52,242 nucleotides of DNA from Acidobacteriia bacterium UBA6623 (GTDB lineage: Bacteria; Acidobacteriota; Terriglobia; Bryobacterales; UBA6623), in assembly GCA_002433055.1 (NCBI GenBank), contig DJHJ01000003.1, positions 11,710-63,951 of the forward strand, written 5' to 3'. Position numbers and translations under genes: made by a program. Under the pieces are notes generated by a model. It saw only the letters and a program-made list of their open reading frames with translations. It ran no database searches and was not told the origin of the DNA. Positions 1 through 8,964 of this stretch are shown here, piece after piece. How positions within the stretch are numbered: position 1 is the first letter of the stretch; every line of letters begins with the position of its first letter.

Positions 1-2
1 GA

Positions 3-911
3 GCCGCTGCACGAGCCTCTGAGCACCAACCAGATTTAATCTATGATTTTCGTGAACTGCTTGACCGCAAGGACATTGACGCTATCTTTGTTGCAACGCC
101 AGTCAATCTACATAAGGAAATGGCTGTAGCTACACTTGAGGTCCACAAAAACCTTTATCTTGAGAAGCCGATGGGTATTGATGCTGTTGAAGTACAAGCT
201 GTTCATCAAGCAGCGGAATCGTCTCGAGGACGACTGCAATTGGGTTTTCAGCTGCGTTTTCATCCGTCACGGGTAACTACCATTAAGCATATCCATTCCG
301 GAGGTATCGGTAAGGTTCTATATCTGCAAGGCAATCGCCACACTGGTGATCTACCAAGAGAAAAAAAGTGGTTTTTTGATAAAAACATGGCGGGTCAGAT
401 GATTGTTGAACAGGCCGTTCATATAGTTGACTTGATGAATTGGGTGATGGGCACTCATCCCATACAAGCCTATGGTGCTGGTGGAATCAATTTGTATGAA
501 AATATCCCACCGGGACGGACGACCTGGGATCACTATGTGGCTATTTACGAATATCCTGGCAATATACAATTATGCTTCACTCATATCTTCTTTGATCCAC
601 GTGGATTTACTGGTATTCAGGAGCGGGTGTGGGGTTCGGAATACGCTGCCGATCTACCGACAGGAACAATCTATAAGCTTGATCCGAAGAATCGCAGTAA
701 ACTGGCCAAGGCTGAAAAACTGGACACCGACGACGATGACCTTAGAGATGCTACTCAACGGTCTGTAGATTCTTTTTTTAAGTGTATTCGAGACAGTGAA
801 GAACCATTGAATAATGCGGATTGGGGTCGTCTAGCTACGCTGTCTTGCATTATGGGCCGAATTGCTGTTGAAGAGAAGCGTGTGGTGAAGTGGTCGGAGG
901 TAGCAATCTAG
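3..911 (+). CDS. Gfo/Idh/MocA family oxidoreductase, 5'-truncated
   Basis: NAD(P)-dependent oxidoreductase of the glucose-fructose oxidoreductase / inositol dehydrogenase family, acting on a sugar or cyclitol that cannot be named. The reading frame is open from the window edge. The stretch before the first internal ATG (base 120) still encodes family sequence, DAIFVATPVNLH, the end of the Rossmann fold, so the real start lies outside the window. The EKPMG block (the family's catalytic EKP lysine) follows, then the C-terminal beta-sheet domain with EQAVHIVDLMNWVMG. The C-terminus is intact, ending TAG at 911. An HD hydrolase gene starts 33 bases on. Two more family members lie at 24.7-27.0 kb on the other strand, but those carry export leaders, while the N-terminus of this one cannot be seen. 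Confidence 0.9.
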   Translation, partial: AAARASEHQPDLIYDFRELLDRKDIDAIFVATPVNLHKEMAVATLEVHKNLYLEKPMGIDAVEVQAVHQAAESSRGRLQLGFQLRFHPSRVTTIKHIHSGGIGKVLYLQGNRHTGDLPREKKWFFDKNMAGQMIVEQAVHIVDLMNWVMGTHPIQAYGAGGINLYENIPPGRTTWDHYVAIYEYPGNIQLCFTHIFFDPRGFTGIQERVWGSEYAADLPTGTIYKLDPKNRSKLAKAEKLDTDDDDLRDATQRSVDSFFKCIRDSEEPLNNADWGRLATLSCIMGRIAVEEKRVVKWSEVAI

Positions 912-944
912 GTAAAGCTACACCTAATTAAGTAGTCGGGAGTT

Positions 945-1517
945 ATGTTAACGGAACGCTTCGAAAGGGCCTTGGTTTTTGCGGCACAATTGCATAAACA
1001 TCAGCGCCGTAAAGCCTCTAATGTGCCGTATCTTTCACATTTGCTCGCTGTTGCCGGCTTAGTGATTGAATATGGCGGCAACGAGGACGAAGCTATTGCC
1101 GCACTCTTACATGACGCCATAGAAGACCAAGGTGGACCATCTACGAGAGATGAAATCGCCTGCCGTTTCGGTAATCGTGTTGCTGAGATTGTCGATGAGT
1201 GTACAGACACTGACGCAAACCCAAAGCCTCCATGGTACGAGCGTAAAAAATCACACATCAAGCGTCTCGGAACAGCTTCACAATCGGCACGGTTGATCTC
1301 GACCGCTGACAAGCTTCACAATGTTCGTTCGATACTACGTGACTATGCCGAAGTTCGGGACCAAGTATGGCATCGCTTTCAAGGTGGTAAGGACGGTACT
1401 TTGTGGTACTATCGCGCCGTCGCTGATGTTTTACTAAGTGCGGAGAGTACATCGCTTACAAAAGAGCTCAACCACGTGGTAGCTACTCTCGAAGAGGCTG
1501 TCATCTCAGACAAGTAG
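945..1517 (+). CDS. HD-domain phosphohydrolase, MESH1/SpoT-hydrolase-like
   Basis: A 190-residue stand-alone metal-dependent HD hydrolase resembling the (p)ppGpp hydrolase half of RelA/SpoT and the small hydrolase MESH1. Visible metal-site residues are H32 (PYLSH), H56-D57 (LLHDAIED) and D122 in STADKLHN, the usual H...HD...D set. There is no synthetase, TGS or ACT domain, so it is not a full RelA/SpoT. A hydrolytic role in alarmone or nucleotide turnover is inferred from family membership; the substrate is unproven. It lies between an oxidoreductase and polA on the same strand, with gaps of 33 and 72 bases, so co-transcription is possible but functional linkage is not obvious. Confidence 0.8.
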   Translation: MLTERFERALVFAAQLHKHQRRKASNVPYLSHLLAVAGLVIEYGGNEDEAIAALLHDAIEDQGGPSTRDEIACRFGNRVAEIVDECTDTDANPKPPWYERKKSHIKRLGTASQSARLISTADKLHNVRSILRDYAEVRDQVWHRFQGGKDGTLWYYRAVADVLLSAESTSLTKELNHVVATLEEAVISDK

Positions 1518-1589
1518 CAGAAGTAAGGTACTTCTGATTACTTGATTTTAAGGAAGGATTAGCAAGGGTCTACCCGCTACACTAACTCA

Positions 1590-4172
1590 ATGTCCCGAGC
1601 CCCCAGACTGTTCTTGATCGATACGTTTGGGCTAATTTTTCGTGCTTATTATGGACGAGCCCGTGTTGGCGCTCCACTGATGCGCACTTCGACCGGAATG
1701 CCTACTGAGGCGGTTTATATTTTTGGTAGCATGCTTCGCAAACTGATTGATAAACACCAGCCAGAGTACCTTGCAGCAGTGTGGGAGGGGCGGGGTCCAA
1801 CCTTTCGCGATGAGATTTTCCCGGACTATAAGGCAAACAGAGATGAAACCCCCGACGATCTGATCCAACAAATACCTTACATTGAGCGTTTATTACAAGC
1901 TAACAGCGTACCTGTACTTTCAAAAGACGGCTATGAAGCTGATGACGTGATCGGAGCGTTGGCTTGCCAAGCCACCAATCATGACGTGGAAGTTTATGTT
2001 GTCAGTAGCGATAAAGATTTAACTCAACTGGTTGGTGATCGCGTTTTTGTTCTTAATCCTATGAAAGGTGACCTTGTCTATGATGCTGAAACTGTGAAGG
2101 AGGCAATGGGTGTTGAACCAGCACAAGTAATTGACCTGTTGGCACTTAAAGGCGATTCTGTTGACAATATTCCAGGGGCACCTGGCATAGGTGACAAGGG
2201 CGCGCGCGACTTAATTGCCGCCTATGGAAGCGTTGAGGGTGCAATCGAGCATGCCGACGAGGTCAAACGTAAGACATATCGCGAAAGTTTACAGAATAAC
2301 GGCAATCAAATTTTGCTTAGTAAAAAACTAGCTACTTTGGCGATTGATGCTCCTGTTGAGCTAGATCTGGAATCTCTACGGGCAACTGAACCCGTGATTG
2401 ATCGCTTACGAAAACTTTATAAGGATCTTGAATTTAACAGCCAACTCAGTCAACTAGACAATAAGCGCCCACCCGAAGTGGTCACTGAGTTTGAAACTTT
2501 TGCCTCAGCTGCGGCCTTTGAAAAGTGGGTTGCTGAGTTGTCAACTGAAGGACCTGTATCACTTGCCGTACAATTCTCTCAAGAGGATGATTTCGGAGAT
2601 GCAATAAGTCTTGGTTTTTGTTCTAATCTCGAAGTAGCTTATCTATTGCCAGCAGAGCACCTTACGGCAGCGAAGTCATTTTTGGAGAATGAAAACTACT
2701 ACAAACGTATACACGATTTAAAATCGGCTGAACGGATCTTAGAGCGAGCCAATATCGCACTTGCTGGTGTAACCGATGATACGTTGCTTTCGGCTTTTCT
2801 CGTTAACCCCACACGAGCCGACTATTCACTGAAGAAGACAACAGCCCGCCATTTTGGAGTGACCCTTGGCCCCGGAGTTGCTTCAAAGGCGTTGATCACA
2901 CATAGGCTCGGCACTGTCTTTGAGGATGAAATCAACCAACTTGAGTTGCGTGATCTCTACCAAAATATTGAGCTTCCGTTCGCTGGAGTACTAGCTCGTA
3001 TTGAAAAGGCGGGCATTCAACTCGACTGCAAAAGATTAGAAAATCTTTCAGGTCAACTTGCCACCAAAATTGAAGAGCTTAGTGGTAATATTCACACACT
3101 TGCAGGGGAGGTCTTCAATATCAATTCTCCCAAGCAGCTATCCCAAGTTTTATTTGACAAAATGGGCTTGCCAAAACCTGGACGGCGAGGCAAGACAAAG
3201 ACGCTTTCGACAGCATCTGATGTTCTTGAAGAGTTGGCGGAGCAGAATGAAATTGCCCTAAAGATCCTTTCCTTTCGACAACTGACAAAACTTAAAAATA
3301 CATATGTTGATTCACTTCCTGGATTAGTTGAAACCTCTACGGGGCGTCTGCACACTACTTTTAATCAAACTGGTGCTGCTACGGGACGCGTTTCCTCGGC
3401 AAACCCCAATCTTCAGAATATTCCGGTACGTACCGAACTAGGACGTGAGATCCGAGCGGCTTTTAAGTCTCGTTTGGGATGGACGCTTGTCAAGGCCGAC
3501 TATTCCCAAATTGAATTACGGATTCTAGCGCACCTATCTGGTGATAGAGTCCTTACCGATGCATTTCAAAAAGGGGAGGATATCCATACTCGCACTGCTG
3601 CTGAAGTTTTTGGTGTGCCGCCCTTGCTTGTTGGTCCCGAAGAGCGACGATGTGCCAAAGCTGTCAACTTTGGGATCATCTACGGACTAAGTCCTTTTGG
3701 TCTCTCGAAGCAGCTGAAAATTTCGGTTTCGGATGCGCGCGAATATATTGATGCTTATTTCAAACTTTACTCAGGCGTGAGAACATTCATTGACAAGTCC
3801 GTAGCTTTTGCACGTGAGACGGGGTATGCGCGGACCATGTTTGGTAGATTGCGGCCTATTCCCGATATAGATGCTAAAAATCCTAATCAACGTGGGTTTG
3901 CGGAACGTACCGCTATTAATTCTCCTATTCAAGGTTCTGCGGCAGATCTCATTAAGTTGGCGATGCTTCGCGTAGATAGACGGTTGCAGGATGAACGTCT
4001 GCGTTCATTGATGCTATTACAAGTGCACGACGAACTTCTTTTTGAGGGCCCGGACGAGGAAATTGCCCGTCTGACTGCTATGGTGAAGTCTGAAATGGAA
4101 GATGTTGAGAAACTCACCATACCCCTAGTAGTCGATGTTAAACAAGGTTCAAATTGGCGAGATATGAGCTGA
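1590..4172 (+). CDS. polA: DNA polymerase I
   Basis: Family A DNA polymerase of 860 residues for Okazaki-fragment maturation and gap-filling repair. The N-terminal 5'-3' exonuclease (about 1-290) begins LFLIDTFGLIFRAYY and includes VSSDKDLTQL and the H3TH segment GVEPAQVIDLLALKGDSVD. The polymerase domain carries motif A DYSQIELR (D637), motif B RRCAKAVNFGIIYG (K690) and motif C LLQVHDELLFE (H813-D814). The middle 3'-5' exonuclease-like domain (about 300-480) has lost its catalytic acids: where E. coli has FDTETD there is SLAVQF, and the second acidic position in NLKYD reads DLKSA. Proofreading is therefore predicted absent, as known in Thermus and Bacillus Pol I. A hairpin terminator follows the stop. 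Confidence 0.97.
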   Translation: MSRAPRLFLIDTFGLIFRAYYGRARVGAPLMRTSTGMPTEAVYIFGSMLRKLIDKHQPEYLAAVWEGRGPTFRDEIFPDYKANRDETPDDLIQQIPYIERLLQANSVPVLSKDGYEADDVIGALACQATNHDVEVYVVSSDKDLTQLVGDRVFVLNPMKGDLVYDAETVKEAMGVEPAQVIDLLALKGDSVDNIPGAPGIGDKGARDLIAAYGSVEGAIEHADEVKRKTYRESLQNNGNQILLSKKLATLAIDAPVELDLESLRATEPVIDRLRKLYKDLEFNSQLSQLDNKRPPEVVTEFETFASAAAFEKWVAELSTEGPVSLAVQFSQEDDFGDAISLGFCSNLEVAYLLPAEHLTAAKSFLENENYYKRIHDLKSAERILERANIALAGVTDDTLLSAFLVNPTRADYSLKKTTARHFGVTLGPGVASKALITHRLGTVFEDEINQLELRDLYQNIELPFAGVLARIEKAGIQLDCKRLENLSGQLATKIEELSGNIHTLAGEVFNINSPKQLSQVLFDKMGLPKPGRRGKTKTLSTASDVLEELAEQNEIALKILSFRQLTKLKNTYVDSLPGLVETSTGRLHTTFNQTGAATGRVSSANPNLQNIPVRTELGREIRAAFKSRLGWTLVKADYSQIELRILAHLSGDRVLTDAFQKGEDIHTRTAAEVFGVPPLLVGPEERRCAKAVNFGIIYGLSPFGLSKQLKISVSDAREYIDAYFKLYSGVRTFIDKSVAFARETGYARTMFGRLRPIPDIDAKNPNQRGFAERTAINSPIQGSAADLIKLAMLRVDRRLQDERLRSLMLLQVHDELLFEGPDEEIARLTAMVKSEMEDVEKLTIPLVVDVKQGSNWRDMS

Positions 4173-4175
4173 ATA

Positions 4176-4198
4176 AGAGCCACAGTGCTCTCGTTTTT
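4176..4198 (+). terminator. Rho-independent terminator after polA
   Basis: A 5-bp stem AGAGC/GCTCT with a 6-base loop starts 3 bases after the polA stop and is followed by CG and five T. The stem is short but the position and T-run fit an intrinsic terminator. The next gene is convergent. Confidence 0.6.
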
Positions 4199-4356
4199 GA
4201 TCAACCACTCAAAAAAAGGAGCCGGATATACACCCTACGGGCAGTGCCTGTGTAGTGGCTATAAAAAAATTTCCCACGTGGACGGAACACAGCCAGAAGA
4301 GGAGGCACCCTTTTAATAGTCACGTACACGAAAATTGTTGCTGGCGTTGATTGTCG

Positions 4357-5205
4357 TTATCCCTGGACTACAGGGTTTTTCAACACACCTATACCATCAA
4401 CTTCAACCTCGACGACATCGCCGGCCTTCATCGGTTTGGTTGTACCGGGAGTACCAGTGTAGATGACATCACCTGGGGCTAGTGTCATGTACTGGCTGAC
4501 GAAGCTCACGATTTCTTCTGCGCCAAAAAGAAGATCGCTGATACGCTGTTTCTGTCTGGTTTTTCCATTGAGTCGAAGGCGAATCCAGGATTTGCTATAG
4601 TTTCCACCCACAGCGATGGAAGGACCAAGAGGTGCGAAGGTGTCTGAGCCTTTAGCGCGCCACCACTGGATGTCCTTCTTGTCACCTTGTGTCCCATTTT
4701 GCCAATTACGATCGCTGACATCGTTACCACAGGTATATCCCAAGATGTAGTCAGGAGCTTCTTCTACTGAAACCTTGCTAGTGGTTTTACCTATCACGAT
4801 GACGAACTCTGCCTCATAGTGAACATCCTTTGCATCGGGAGGAATAACTATGTTGCCGCCCGGATGCTGCAGCGCCGTCGGAGGCTTATAGAAAATCTCC
4901 GGATTTGCTGGCGGTTCTTTGTCACCTAGGTGGCTTTTGTAATTTAAACCTACTGCGAGAACTTGAGCTGGCTCACAAGGGTAGAGCAATGTCACGTCGC
5001 CCAGAGCAACTTTATCACCACTGGGTTCTCGTGCACCAAATAAATCGCCCTCAATTGGCTGAATGTTCTTGCCCTTTAGGATGCCATAGGAGACTGCACC
5101 CCCTTGCTCGTAGCGGACGTAATGAGTTACGGATGAATTGGATCGGGCCATAGCTGCACCTCCTGCCGCCATGGCGGCCAAAAAACTTCTTCGACTTGTC
5201 GTCAT
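4357..5205 (-). CDS. Exported fumarylacetoacetate hydrolase (FAH) family protein, copy 1
   Basis: 282-residue FAH-fold protein. The family cleaves or decarboxylates C-C bonds of beta-dicarbonyl acids (fumarylpyruvate, oxaloacetate and similar). The fold is seen as LAVGLNYKSH near residue 85, then the metal-site acids in HYEAEFVIVIGK, the GYTCGNDVSDRNWQ block and C-terminal GDVIYTGTPGT. Unusually, residues 1-20 form a twin-arginine-like leader (TTSRRSFLAAMAAGGAAMA), so it probably acts in the periplasm, whereas most FAH enzymes are cytosolic. It lies 26 bases downstream of a close paralogue on the same strand, a likely two-gene operon born by tandem duplication. No clear Shine-Dalgarno precedes the ATG. 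The substrate is unknown. Confidence 0.88.
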   Translation of the reverse strand: MTTSRRSFLAAMAAGGAAMARSNSSVTHYVRYEQGGAVSYGILKGKNIQPIEGDLFGAREPSGDKVALGDVTLLYPCEPAQVLAVGLNYKSHLGDKEPPANPEIFYKPPTALQHPGGNIVIPPDAKDVHYEAEFVIVIGKTTSKVSVEEAPDYILGYTCGNDVSDRNWQNGTQGDKKDIQWWRAKGSDTFAPLGPSIAVGGNYSKSWIRLRLNGKTRQKQRISDLLFGAEEIVSFVSQYMTLAPGDVIYTGTPGTTKPMKAGDVVEVEVDGIGVLKNPVVQG

Positions 5206-5231
5206 ATGTCTTAGCTTCGCTGATTCAATTT

Positions 5232-6080
5232 CTAACCGGCAATGACTGGATTGATTAACACCCCGATGCCATCAATTTCAACCTTAGCCACATCACCTAC
5301 CTTCATAGCACTGGTTTGCCCGGGTGTTCCCGTGAAAATCACATCACCAGGCAATAGAGTAACGTAGTGACTTATAAAGCTGACGGTTTCAGCCGGTTTG
5401 TGAATCAGGTCAGCCAACGCCGCCTCTTGTTTAATTTCTCCATTGAGTCGGAGACGCATGGTCGACTTCTCAAAATCCAAGCCCGTGGCGATAACTGGAC
5501 CCATAGGAGAGAACGTATCTGCTCCTTTGCATCTCCACCACTGCATGTCGCCATCCTGCCAATCACGCTCGCTGACGTCATGCCCACAGGTATACCCCAA
5601 GATGTGATCTGGAGCCTCCTCGAGCGAAATACGTTGAGCCTTCTTGCCAATCACAATTACAAATTCTGCTTCGAAGTGTAAATTTCCATTCGAATCAGGC
5701 GGCATCACGATCGGATCTCCGGGGTGCTGCAATGACGAGATAGTTTTGTAGAAGACCTCAGGGTTTTCTGGCACGGCTTGATCTTCATCGAGATGGTCTT
5801 TGTAGTTGCCAGCCAGAGACAACACCTTTGAGGGTTCTATGGGGTAGAGCAGCTTGACGTTTTTCGCCTCAACGGTGTTTCCACTTAGTGCTCGGTCTCC
5901 GAAGAGATCCCCTTCAATCTCTGCAATTGTATCTCCCTTGAGAACACCAAACTTAACTGCGTCATCCTGCTTGTAGCGCACGTATCTTGTCACCCCAGGA
6001 TAAGGGTCGGATTCTGAACATCCCCAGGTGACAACGCCACCCGCCACTGTGGCGAGAAATCCTCTTCTAGATGGGTACAT
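5232..6080 (-). CDS. Exported fumarylacetoacetate hydrolase family protein, copy 2
   Basis: 282-residue paralogue of the neighbouring downstream gene, with the same domain order: LSLAGNYKDH, HFEAEFVIVIGKKA with metal-binding acids, GYTCGHDVSERDWQDG and GDVIFTGTPGQ. The leader PSRRGFLATVAGGVVTWGC is twin-arginine-like and ends in a cysteine that could be lipidated, although the lipobox is imperfect. The start is set at the ATG at 6080: GGAG lies 7 bases upstream, and the TTG immediately before it is less likely. It is first gene of the two-gene FAH unit and is divergent from fabV, sharing a 146-base intergenic region that contains a 14-bp dyad. The substrate is unknown; a beta-keto acid hydrolase or decarboxylase role is a family inference. 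Confidence 0.88.
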   Translation of the reverse strand: MYPSRRGFLATVAGGVVTWGCSESDPYPGVTRYVRYKQDDAVKFGVLKGDTIAEIEGDLFGDRALSGNTVEAKNVKLLYPIEPSKVLSLAGNYKDHLDEDQAVPENPEVFYKTISSLQHPGDPIVMPPDSNGNLHFEAEFVIVIGKKAQRISLEEAPDHILGYTCGHDVSERDWQDGDMQWWRCKGADTFSPMGPVIATGLDFEKSTMRLRLNGEIKQEAALADLIHKPAETVSFISHYVTLLPGDVIFTGTPGQTSAMKVGDVAKVEIDGIGVLINPVIAG

Positions 6081-6115
6081 CAAAAATCTCCTTGCCGTCC
6101 ACGGCGTAGTGTAAC

Positions 6116-6129
6116 ACGGTGGGCACCGT
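6116..6129. promoter_or_regulatory. Dyad between the divergent FAH operon and fabV
   Basis: Perfect inverted repeat ACGGTG-gg-CACCGT in the intergenic region shared by two divergent transcription units. It could be an operator or a small hairpin; no known regulator is recognised. Confidence 0.35.
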
Positions 6130-6226
6130 TAGACTAGTGCAATTGTGGTGGTTTGATGTGTTCTAGTACCCGTAACACGTCTTGGCGAATCATAATAGAA
6201 GTTTACTGATTCAGGTTACTACTACC

Positions 6227-7423
6227 ATGTCTGAACAAATCGTCAAACAACGTACTCGTGGTTTCATCTGCACTAATGCTCATCCAGAAGGTTGTGCTCA
6301 GCGTGTTCAACAACAGATTGCGATCGTTGAACAACTTAAGCCCGCTGGTATTGCTGGCCCGAAGAAGGTCCTCATTATTGGGAGTTCGACTGGTTATGGG
6401 CTTGCTACGCGTATTGCTACTGCATGGGGGTTTGGTGCCGAAACACTCGGGGTTTTCTATGAACGTCCACCCCAGGGCAAGAAGACTGCTTCGGCGGGAT
6501 ACTACAACAGTGTGGCGTTTGAGCACTTGGCTCGTAACCGTGGATTGTCAGCTTCAAGCATCAATGGAGATGCGTTTTCGACAGAATGTAAACAGCAAAC
6601 TATTGATCAAGTACGCTCAAAGATGGGTGCACTTGATTTGGTGATCTATAGTTTGGCGTCGCCACGCCGAATACACCCTGCGACTGGTGAAATATATAAC
6701 TCTGCGCTAAAGGCCATTGATGTTCCTTATGTCGGGAAAACAGTAGATATTACTCATGGCACGGTTGACGAAGTTGAGATTCCAACGGCATCGGATCTTG
6801 AAATCACTGCCACTACAGCTGTTATGGGTGGGGAGGACTGGCGAATGTGGATCGATGCGTTGCGCAGTGAAAACTTACTAGCCGAAGGAGCTCGTACCTT
6901 GGCATATTCCTACATTGGCCCCGAATTAACATGGCCGATTTACCGACATGGGACGATTGGCGTAGCAAAGGAACACCTTGAACAAACTGCTCGCAGTATA
7001 CATGCTGATTTAAAGACTCAATTTAACGGGGGGGCTTGGGTATCGGTCAATAAGGCTGTTGTTACGCAAGCATCGGCAGCTATACCGGTTGTGCCACTTT
7101 ACCTAAGTCTATTGCTTCCGGTTATGAAGAACAAAGGCATCCATGAAGGAGTCATCGAACAGATGTGTCGGTTGGCATTTAATCACTTGGCAGAGGGTTG
7201 TGTAGTTCTGACTGATTCACGGAATCTGATTCGGTTAGATGACCTGGAGATGCGAGAGGATGTGCAGGCCGAGGTGGTTCAACTTTGGAAAAAGGTCTCA
7301 ACAGAGAACGTAGAGAAGATTTCTGATATTGCTGGCTTCAGACGGGAATTCAACAACCTGTTTGGATTCGACGTAGACGGTGTAGACTATGACGCTACTA
7401 CCGAGACAGAAATATTCCTCTAG
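6227..7423 (+). CDS. fabV: Enoyl-[acyl-carrier-protein] reductase FabV
   Basis: 398-residue single-chain trans-2-enoyl-ACP/CoA reductase, the triclosan-tolerant FabV type, catalysing the last reduction in fatty acid elongation. The N-terminal KQRTRGFICTNAHPEGC block is typical of FabV. The NAD(H) site reads GSSTGYGLATRIA, and the active site shows the FabV spacing Y-x8-K (Y239, K248) rather than the Y-x6-K of FabI. The ATG at 6227 is chosen because it gives the normal family length and N-terminus; an upstream in-frame TTG at 6182 would add 15 residues with no homology. The downstream neighbour is convergent. Whether it is the organism's only enoyl reductase cannot be told. Confidence 0.96.
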   Translation: MSEQIVKQRTRGFICTNAHPEGCAQRVQQQIAIVEQLKPAGIAGPKKVLIIGSSTGYGLATRIATAWGFGAETLGVFYERPPQGKKTASAGYYNSVAFEHLARNRGLSASSINGDAFSTECKQQTIDQVRSKMGALDLVIYSLASPRRIHPATGEIYNSALKAIDVPYVGKTVDITHGTVDEVEIPTASDLEITATTAVMGGEDWRMWIDALRSENLLAEGARTLAYSYIGPELTWPIYRHGTIGVAKEHLEQTARSIHADLKTQFNGGAWVSVNKAVVTQASAAIPVVPLYLSLLLPVMKNKGIHEGVIEQMCRLAFNHLAEGCVVLTDSRNLIRLDDLEMREDVQAEVVQLWKKVSTENVEKISDIAGFRREFNNLFGFDVDGVDYDATTETEIFL

Positions 7424-7510
7424 ATTTTGTGGCGTGAAAATTTTCACCGTCTATGCGTGATGATCAGTACCGCAATTGAGCTGTGAGTGACAGCTTTAAA
7501 GGTTCCTGAA

Positions 7511-8944
7511 TTAGGCTAGCGCCTGCTCTATAACCTTACCCCCAACATCGGTAAGACGGAAGTCGCGACCCATGTGTCGGTATGTCAGCCTCGTGTGATC
7601 GAGGCCTAAGCAGTGAAGGATGGTGGCCTGTAGGTCGTTTATGTGAATTGGATCCTCAACAATTGACAGGCCGAAGTCGTCAGTTTTTCCGATCGTTTGA
7701 CCACCTCTAATACCGCCGCCAGCCAACCACATGGTGTAACCATCGGGATGATGGTCTCTACCAGCATTGTCTGCGTCATCAGGCCTTCTCATCTCAGCCA
7801 TGGGGGTACGACCAAATTCCCCTCCCCACACGACGAGTGTCTCGTCTAGTAAGCCGCGTTGCTTAAGGTCTTTTAGGAGTGCTCCGACAGGTTTGTCAGT
7901 CTTGTCACAGTTCTCTTTTAGCTTGGAGTTAATCTCAGTATGGTCGTCCCAGCTGGCGTGTGCCAGCATGACGAAACGGACACCACGCTCTACCATACGC
8001 CGGGCTAGTAAACAATTTGTGCCGTATTGGCGGGTTGTTTCGTTCTCAATGCCATAGGAGTCAAGAATATGTGTTGGTTCTTCTGAAAAATTCAGCAGGT
8101 CAGGAGCCGCGGTCTGCATTCGAAACGCCAACTCATAGGAAGCAATACGAGATGCAATCTCTAGGTCGCCCGTTCGATGACGATGCTCTTCGTTTAGATC
8201 ACGCAGAGCATCAAGCGTCGAGCGTTGTAGTTGTCGATCCACACCTTCTGGGTTTGATAGATAGAGAATTGGATCGCCCGTGCTTCGAAACACTACACCC
8301 TGATGAGTAGATGGCAGAAAACCACTGGACCAATTTGAAGAGCCTCCACTGGTTCCACGGCCCGAGCTGAGAACGACGAAACCAGGTAGATCGCTAGATT
8401 CGCTACCGAGTCCGTAAGTGGTCCAAGCACCCACCGTTGGACGTCCCACCAGAGGGGCGCCAGTCATCAACAACAATTGTCCCGGATGGTGATTGAAAGC
8501 TTCACTGTGCATGGATCGAATCATGCAAATATCATCTGCAGCCTCAGCTGTATAGGGCAGTAGGTCGCTGAATTCTAAACCACTCTTACCATATTGCTGA
8601 AACTTACGGGGGCTTGCAAAAATTGACGCCGTGGGTTTAATAAAAGCCAGTTTGAGATCTTTGGTTTTCGAGGGTGGAAGTGACTTCCCGTGCCATTTTT
8701 GCAGTGTGGGCTTAGGATCAAAAAGATCCATCTGACTAGGGGCGCCCGCCTGAAACAGAAAAATGACATTCTTTGCCCTCGGTGCGAAATGAGGGTCGCG
8801 TGGTGCTAGAGGGTTTGCCTGTACCGCACCGGTACGACCTTCTGCTGCCATTAGATGAGCTATGCTGGCTACCCCAAGTCCACCTAGACAGCGATCCAGA
8901 AAGTCGCGACGGGTTTGAATAGCATTGAAATGGCCTACGGTCAT
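7511..8944 (-). CDS. DUF1501 domain-containing exported protein
   Basis: 477-residue member of the DUF1501 family, which is distantly related to the alkaline phosphatase/sulfatase superfamily and abundant in Planctomycetota, Verrucomicrobiota and Bryobacterales. The N-terminus has a twin-arginine-like leader (TRRDFLDRCLGGLGVASIAHLMA). Conserved blocks include FLFQAGAPSQMDLFDPKP, the internal DDHTEI region, VVWGGEFGRTPM and DHHPDGYTMWLAGGGIRGG. It lies 20 bases downstream of the PSD1/cytochrome gene, the standard pairing of these two families, so the two probably form one envelope complex. The biochemical role is unproven; links to polysaccharide use are by association only. Confidence 0.93.
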   Translation of the reverse strand: MTVGHFNAIQTRRDFLDRCLGGLGVASIAHLMAAEGRTGAVQANPLAPRDPHFAPRAKNVIFLFQAGAPSQMDLFDPKPTLQKWHGKSLPPSKTKDLKLAFIKPTASIFASPRKFQQYGKSGLEFSDLLPYTAEAADDICMIRSMHSEAFNHHPGQLLLMTGAPLVGRPTVGAWTTYGLGSESSDLPGFVVLSSGRGTSGGSSNWSSGFLPSTHQGVVFRSTGDPILYLSNPEGVDRQLQRSTLDALRDLNEEHRHRTGDLEIASRIASYELAFRMQTAAPDLLNFSEEPTHILDSYGIENETTRQYGTNCLLARRMVERGVRFVMLAHASWDDHTEINSKLKENCDKTDKPVGALLKDLKQRGLLDETLVVWGGEFGRTPMAEMRRPDDADNAGRDHHPDGYTMWLAGGGIRGGQTIGKTDDFGLSIVEDPIHINDLQATILHCLGLDHTRLTYRHMGRDFRLTDVGGKVIEQALA

Positions 8945-8964
8945 GGTGGTGAATGCTCCTGTCT

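Noticed and set aside
6182..6226. Upstream TTG start for fabV
   Set aside because: It adds 15 residues without homology; the ATG at 6227 gives the normal FabV N-terminus and length.
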